Source: Membranipora membranacea
Taxonomy: Eukaryota > Bryozoa > Gymnolaemata > Cheilostomatida > Membraniporidae
Direction of reading: 5' to 3'
Assembly: GCA_914767715.1 (NCBI GenBank)
Contig: OU612065.1
Coordinates: 24,616,001 to 24,680,000 of the forward strand
DNA: 64,000 nt
The position numbers were made by a program, and so were the translations under genes. The notes beneath the pieces were generated by a model. That model was given only the letters and a program-made list of their open reading frames with translations, was not told the DNA's origin and searched no databases. This document shows positions 57,707 to 64,000 of this stretch, piece by piece (position 1 is the stretch's first letter; every line of letters begins with the position of its first letter).

Positions 57707-60700
57707 ATGGGTAGAAGGAGACAACCACGTGATGAGGAAGCTTTGGATTATTTAGACCAAGTGATTCATACTGCTGACGGGAGTCACGCCGGTACTCCCC
57801 GCACTGGACGTCGCCTAAGCTCCAGGTTCCAGGCTAACTCAGGCAGAAGAAGCTCTAGTATAGGATATAGCGGTGGAAGAAGGCGGAGCTCGGTTTGGAG
57901 ACAGCTTCAGAGGAGAAATATTGAAGACGATGCCTCTGTCAGAGTGTATGAGTTACCTTCCCCGACTGTGTCGCAAAGAAGACGTAGTTCTGCTGCCGCT
58001 ATTCATAGGTATGAGGCATCTTTAAATTTTGGTTTATTGCAGTACTGATGAATCTAACTATTTGCACCTGTTCCATCAGGGAGTTGCGGATACAGTCCGA
58101 TGTCCCATACTTCCTTGTTTTTTACCTTGCCGGTAATGATGCATCGCTAATTGCATTCATTGTGGCCAGCCCAGTATTCATGACCTCTAGGTCTAGGAGA
58201 ACCTCAAATTGGTGAAGGTAATTGGAAAGAAAAGTTGAAAAGGCCCGATAATTGAAATATGATATTTGCAGCCTGCTTGCCATAAGCAAAGCGGAACTGA
58301 TTTATTTGATAACATTTAATAAGTTGAATAGTTTTGAAAGGTGTTGTAAGCCTTTAGAAAGGTTAGCCTCGTAACCAGCAATTCATTTTTTGTTTTGGTA
58401 CAATCAAAAAGGCCATAGAAAGGTTGGTTTTGTGTGTGTATGAAATAATCTACAGTCCCACTGGTTTTGTACTTTTGAATACAGGGACAAAACATCTCAA
58501 AAGTGGGCTACGAAAACCATTTTATTCAATGATAAGCATACATCCCTAGGCGTGAACAAATTTTCAATGAGCAGCATAAGCTATTGGGTAAATATGTGGT
58601 TAACAGTCAACACCAGTTGCATCAGAATAGTGCATGATAGTTGACAAAAATGGTTCATATCTGAAAAGATCAGTTACAACTCTATTTCAACATTATTTTA
58701 CAAGTTCACAAGACGTTGTGTTAAAGCTTCTTAGTGGTTTGCAATGTCTAGAAGGAATATATCATTCAGAAAGCAGTGAGTAGTTTTGATAGGCAATATG
58801 GTATAATATGTGTTCGCGATCGAAATTCTTTTCGTTCGAATTGTTGAATAGTCAAGATAGCTTTTACTGAGAATTGAGAGTGATATTTTGCAGACCATGT
58901 ATAAACAATCTTCTTATCATAAGGCAGCATCGTGTCAGGTCACTGAATGTAGCAATTGCAATTCTGCTGACAGACTATGCTTCTATAGTCTAAGTGCTCA
59001 GACAGCTCCAATTCGAGTTGGTGGCTTTCCATTATCAACCACCCATTTCCAAATAGAAAATGGAAATGGATATGGATATGGGTGGTTGACTGGTTGATTA
59101 TGTAATGCCACTAACTCGCATTGGAGCTGTCTGAGCTCTTAGACCAAGGAGTAACAGAGGACTCCTTAATTAGACTAATGCTTCTGTCGCGTTTGTAGGA
59201 AGAGGTCTCCTCTGCACGCTGACCTGTACAGAGACGAGGGCGGTGAGGATTTTGACGCACAGGAGCTAACACAAGAAGAGCTGTATGAGCTATTACAACA
59301 ACACAATCAGAACATCTCAGGGACAAATACCATCCGCTTACCAAGCGACATACTCTACAGACGAAAGTCAAGGTATTGTATTCACCATTTTATACCTCTG
59401 AATAAAGCTCTGTCCAGTTTTTTCTTCCTCAGGATGCATTTGTGAATATCAGTGGTGGTGACAGAAAGATTATTATTAGCGATGATATTGAAATAATACG
59501 GGCATGGAGAGATCAGTTAATGAGTGATCACTGCCTTTGTACAAGATTATTCTGTATGAGAATGCAAATAGCGGTTGCATCAAAACTCTGGTATCTAGCA
59601 TTCAGTACAACAAAAACAAGGTGGAGATTTAATCTTCAAGTTTTATGTATCAAGTTTCTACTTCAACAAGTAGTCAAATATGTCTAATCTTATCTATTTT
59701 GTATTGCTGAAAAGTTTGCATAAAGTGTGATGCCATTATTTGTTTATGATAGCAGTTACTTGAGTAAATAAACATATGGTATTTGCGTACCAGATGAGAA
59801 CCATGAAGATAGCACCTAGAGGCAAGCCTGGGCAGGTTGTCTGGGGCGGGTGGGGGGGGGACACCACCCACCCCCAGACAGACTGCTCAGTCTCGACAAA
59901 AACTGTGCTCAACCGTACACTGTCTTATGTTATCACCTTTTTTCGTCAAGAGCCAAATAATAGAACGCATATGCGTCAGAGGATGGTAACATGGTTGGTA
60001 AACTCCAATTGAAATTTGAAATTGAAAGGTTGTTTAGCATATTATTATGTCTGTTGTTTTAGGGGAAGCAGAGCAAAAAAAGTTTCAAGGTATCCATAAC
60101 CACGTTTTTGAGTGCGAGAACTCAACCGTCATTGCTCTAACCATTGCTCTAATTGCTGTGAACTTTAGAAACAAAAAAAATATTGGTAGTTACCAGTTAC
60201 TAGTTAATAGTACCCACTAATCTCCACACTTTCAGTTTTCATTATTTCAGTTTCCACGTGACACATTTGGTGATGTGAACTTTCAAATAGTGATGCTAAC
60301 CTAGCCTTGCCACAGTTTTTGGGTTTTTGGGTTTTCAAAACCAAAAAACTCAAAAACTGTGGCCGCCTGACAAGGCTCATGCTAACCATCAACACATAGA
60401 GATAACCCTTTTCAGTCCTCTCAAAAATGATTAAATGTCAGAGAGAGGGTTGGTGCCTAGTCATCTTATATCAAACTTCTGATGGCTGGAATGAATAGCC
60501 ACTTCACATCAAGATATGCGGTCCTGATATGCCCTTTCAGTTGGTATTACTGCTACAACAGAGTGACAGAAAACCTCAAAAGTTATATGTAAAGAGTACC
60601 TGATCTACATTGCTACGGCTGGCCGGCTGATGCATTTGAAATAAATGGAATATCACACACTTTCCTGAGTCACTAGCTGACGTTGAATGCATTCAGTTTG

Positions 60701-63700
60701 AATTTGGAATTAATCTTTAACTAATTACTTACAGATTTGATGCTGATGACTTGCTACATCCATCAGGAGAGGGTGATGGTAGAAGGGGGACAAATCTCTA
60801 CACTGCCGTCTCTTTTACAGACTTGGCCATTGCTGCTGCGCATGAGAGGTAGGGATCACTTTTCAGCAAATTTTTAATAATAATTTTCAATAATGTTTAT
60901 TAGACCATAAACAGTTAATAATTCAGAAATTCAAAAAAGTAACCTAGGTATACTCTTCGGCACACTCTTCGGCACTTTTTTGTATTTGATATCTAATTAT
61001 TATTAGTCGATATAATAGTGAGTATCATTTTGATGTTGATACATTAGTAGATAAGTTTGAATCAGTCATGATTATTGTGTTCTTCACTTACCTTGTTAAT
61101 CATCTTTTCTTCGTAGGGGAGAGGATGATCGATTAGCCAAGGTACGTTATTCAGAATTATTACTTGACACATATAAATGAGACAAGGTGGATATTTGTAA
61201 TAAACTGTAGCTTTGCTTCTTGTTACCAAAGCTGAAGTTATCCTTCTTTCAACCAAGAAAAGACAACAAACTAATTGCTCATTGTTGCATTAGGCAGTAA
61301 CGGATCCAGTCAGATGTCCCATACCTCCTGGTTTTCTATCTATTCATAATTTTTGTAAATTTTTCTCTATATTTCAGACAGTATCTAAGGCACAAAACAA
61401 AGTTCGAGATTTTTTACAGGACACATCTTTATTGAGGCATACCTTGAGCAAGATCCAAGGTATATAAAAATCGTTTTGTACTCCTCGCTGCTGTTTTTGA
61501 AGGAGTAGAAACTAGTCAAATTGATTGATAATCCTCTCACACTGGAAAACCTCTCCACAAGAAGCAAAAACAGTAGATCGAATACAAACTAGATTGAGCC
61601 GGAATCTTCCAGATTAGATAAGTTTGATTTATGAGTTATAGGTCAACAAGTTATTTTGAGAAAACCTCAATGAATGAATAAATAATTCCTGTATGTTGTG
61701 TTTGTTACAGGGCGATATGGCTCTGCCATTATGGAGTATTTCTCCTTCGTTAAGTGGCTCTTCTTGCTCAACTGTTTCATCACACTGATGACACTGCCAA
61801 TAATAGTGCCAAACTTCATACAAAAATCCGACATCACCATAGGTAAGTTTATAGCTGCCATGAGTGTAAAATCTTTTCCGCTGACAAACTTATTGCCTTT
61901 AACCTTTAATTATTAGCCTTGTCATGTCCTTTAGTACAAAAGTAGCTGCATTGCAGAGCTACCTAAATATCCATCTTAAAATCTCATGTCAACCTGATTA
62001 TGATAAATAAACATGAGACTTTATTATTTCCCTCCTATTATGGGTGAGAAATATTCGCTTGAAGAATCATCATGCGTAAAAATCAATGCTTCATATTATG
62101 CGCCATTACCTCTGTGATTTCTGAATAAAAAGCATATAAAAAGAACGAAAAAATCCGTTAAGATGTGATGGCACTATACAGTAAAAATTTCCCTTAACAT
62201 AGTTGTCTATCATGCTGGCATATCCACCTATTGTGATACTTTCGTATGTCTGCCGTTAATTATCTCTCCGCTTTTCCTTATTTTTCAAGTTATTTGTTCT
62301 GTCACTGCATGAAAAACATTCATAAGATGATTGTAGATTGGCAGTAAAAGTATATATATAAAAGAGTATGGCATGATGTAGTGACATTACATATATTTTT
62401 TATTTCAATCACAGATGTATGGATATTTGGTTTGGTCATCTGTCTTCTCATCCTATTTTTTGCGCAAATCTTTTAGATCAATACAGCGTTTTTAATTTGC
62501 AGACGAAAACTCCACATGGCAGAAAGAAGCTGTGATATGTACAGAGAAGTATGATGCATACAAGAAGAATGTGTCAGCAGTTAGTACTGTGCCAACACAA
62601 ATACTTGATATTCTCCAAGGAAGTGTAAGTTGTACGCATAAACCTCAACACTTTGTCTGAGGTTGAGCTTAGCAAACCTGTGATTGCTCCAGCAACAAGC
62701 TTTCCCATTGCATGTTGTGTTGATTAGTAAAGATATAACATTGATCTTGTTAGCCCTTACTACAACTTGTTACGTAGCTTAAAAGACTATCCAAAAACCA
62801 ATGCATGCTATAGCCAGGCTTGTTTCTTGTATTTCACTTCCTACCTGTGTAATCATAATGCAGAGAATGAGAGTTACCTTCCCTTATGGGAGGCACTTTT
62901 TCCACCATCAATAATTCATGCCAAGTAGAGCATTGAATTTTTACCATGCAATCTGATTGAACTAACTGCCTGACTATAACATGCATTGGTCTTTGGCTTA
63001 ACAATGTTTACATACATTTTTTCAGAGTCATTTGATTTCAATTATTCCTGTCCACAGGGCATTCTTGAAGACACATTCCTATTTCATGGGCATTACAAGA
63101 ACATGACTTATCGCAGCGCTATAGAAGGAGCGGATACCACATACAACATGGGACTTGCCTTCCTCTGTGTCACAGCTGCCATCTTTATTATCAGCTTTAT
63201 AGTTATTCTCTATCAGTAAGTTTTTTTTTAGTTTTATCGGTTAAAGAACCCCAAGTTTTCCCTACTGACATATGGGATTACAGTTAAAACAAAAATATCT
63301 GTATTTGCTTTGTCAAACTTTTTGTATATCAATGTGAACGATTATTTTATACCACAAACATAAAATTTCTATCAGATTTATATTTTTGTGCTCACACGTT
63401 TATGCTTCACTCAACCTCTCATTATAGACTTGCGGACTTCTTAAAAAGTGCTATGATCAACACAGACAGCGGAGAATTCAAAGGGAAGTTTAGTGTAGGC
63501 GTATTGTCAGGTTGGGATTACGGCCTGGCCGAAAGAGGTGCTTTGAAACTGAAGAGAGAACTCATCAGAACAGAGCTACAGGTATAATATCACCTATTAA
63601 ATTTTTGAACAAGATGTAGATGATCAGGAAATGTGTTTCAAGTTTTTTCTGTGGTAAGGGTGCAATTGGCTGAACAAAGTGACCTTTTTGGTCGCACTCG

Positions 63701-64000
63701 GCCAATTGGCTGGTAAATTGGCAATGGCCGACCTAAAAGATTGGTTGGAAAATATTTTTATTGCTCGGTATGATGTTGGTTTCAATGGAGTTGTGTTGTC
63801 CTGGCAAAGCTTACCATGTTCCCTGACAGTCTTCATTGGATCTTTGGCTAGTCAGGAAAAAAATCATCAATGTCTGTGACTTCTTTCTACTTTGCAGCAA
63901 CTGTTATCGGACCAAGATTATGAAAAAAAAATCTCCTCTCGGACAACGCGTCAAACTGTAGGCCTTTACATTATAAGAGCAATCGTAAATCTCCTCACTG
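57707..64000 (+). CDS. TMC: Transmembrane channel-like (TMC) protein, 5' part
   Basis: TMC proteins are multi-pass membrane proteins; TMC1/2 form the mechanotransduction channel pore in hair cells. Exons are 57707-58008, 59199-59372, 60735-60848, 61118-61142, 61378-61459, 61711-61842, 62503-62624, 63058-63215, 63428-63581 and 63898 to beyond the window, all in phase, about 455 aa so far. The N-terminal cytoplasmic region is basic, with repeated RRSS sites. GRYGSAIMEYFSFVKW begins TM1. An extracellular loop has ENST and KNMTY N-glycosylation sites and GILEDTFLFHGHYKN. TM2 is near FLCVTAAIFIISFIVILY. GWDYGLAERGALKLKR and RTELQ match the conserved TMC segment before TM3. An acceptor at 57700 and a donor at 57425 suggest a 5' UTR exon. 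The loop resembles the TMC5/TMC7 type more than TMC1, but the subfamily is not certain. The C-terminal half, with the TMC signature domain, is outside. Confidence 0.93.
58076..58130. repeat. Dispersed intronic repeat, copy 1
   Basis: Shares GATGTCCCATAC and GCGGATACAGTCCGATGTCC-like text with 61296-61345. Both copies lie in TMC introns, in the same orientation. Confidence 0.55.
58986..59143. mobile_element. Foldback element, family B-like, copy 3
   Basis: Arms TCTAAGTGCTCAGACAGCTC and GAGCTGTCTGAGCTCTTAGA. Inner text ATTATCAACCACCCATTT is mirrored by GGGTGGTTGACTGGTTGAT. It lies in TMC intron 1 and ends about 55 bases before exon 2. Confidence 0.65.
59835..59882. repeat. GC-rich hairpin
   Basis: TGTCTGGGGCGGGTGG pairs with CCACCCACCCCCAGACA around a G run, in TMC intron 2. 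Confidence 0.7.
60302..60378. mobile_element. Foldback MITE, family C, copy 2
   Basis: A 77-base hairpin starting TAGCCTTGCCACAGTTTTTG and ending CAAGGCTC. It is flanked by perfect 9-bp direct repeats ATGCTAACC (60293-60301 and 60379-60387). It lies in TMC intron 2. Confidence 0.85.
61296..61345. repeat. Dispersed intronic repeat, copy 2
   Basis: ACGGATCCAGTCAGATGTCC then CATACCTCCTGGTTTTCTA, matching the copy at 58076-58130. It lies in the TMC intron before exon 5. Confidence 0.55.

Noticed and set aside
1-64000. CRISPR arrays, operons, rRNA genes or prokaryotic signals
   Set aside because: None are present. Intron structure shows the DNA is eukaryotic, and the repeats are palindromic mobile elements or microsatellites, not spaced direct-repeat arrays.

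Overview
The window is nuclear DNA of an animal. Genes are split by GT-AG introns, exon phases join consistently across every splice I placed, and the seven protein-coding genes belong to metazoan or eukaryotic families (uridine phosphorylase, ERMARD, ZNF622, TSR1, dolichol kinase, a C2H2 zinc-finger protein, and a TMC channel protein). The DNA is AT-rich, introns are mostly 0.2-4 kb, and short palindromic mobile elements are abundant. An invertebrate is likely. I cannot name the phylum from sequence alone.

Layout. 1.05-3.95 kb (-): uridine phosphorylase, six exons. 4.0-10.6 kb: gene-poor, with a 2.7-kb inverted-repeat structure carrying tRNA-like ends and a separate Ser-tRNA-like sequence. 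10.66-12.60 kb (+): ERMARD in one coding exon. 12.88-15.44 kb (+): ZNF622/REI1, seven exons. 15.85-23.94 kb (-): TSR1, eighteen exons, 804 aa, tail to tail with ZNF622. 26.26-48.74 kb (+): dolichol kinase, twelve recognised exons including a 19-nt microexon; its introns hold most of the palindromic elements and a decayed copy of one exon. 51.04-52.43 kb (-): zinc-finger protein with a C-terminal CtBP-type motif. 57.71 kb to the right edge (+): 5' half of a TMC gene, ten exons, running out of the window.

Gene relations. ZNF622 (60S maturation) and TSR1 (40S maturation) are convergent neighbours. TSR1 and dolichol kinase are divergent. The other genes have no evident shared pathway. The most unusual content is the dense set of foldback MITE-like families: at least six kinds, several with perfect target-site duplications, some abutting splice sites. 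A second point of interest is the dolichol-kinase exon duplication, which keeps an acceptor, the reading phase and the protein pattern but ends in a stop.
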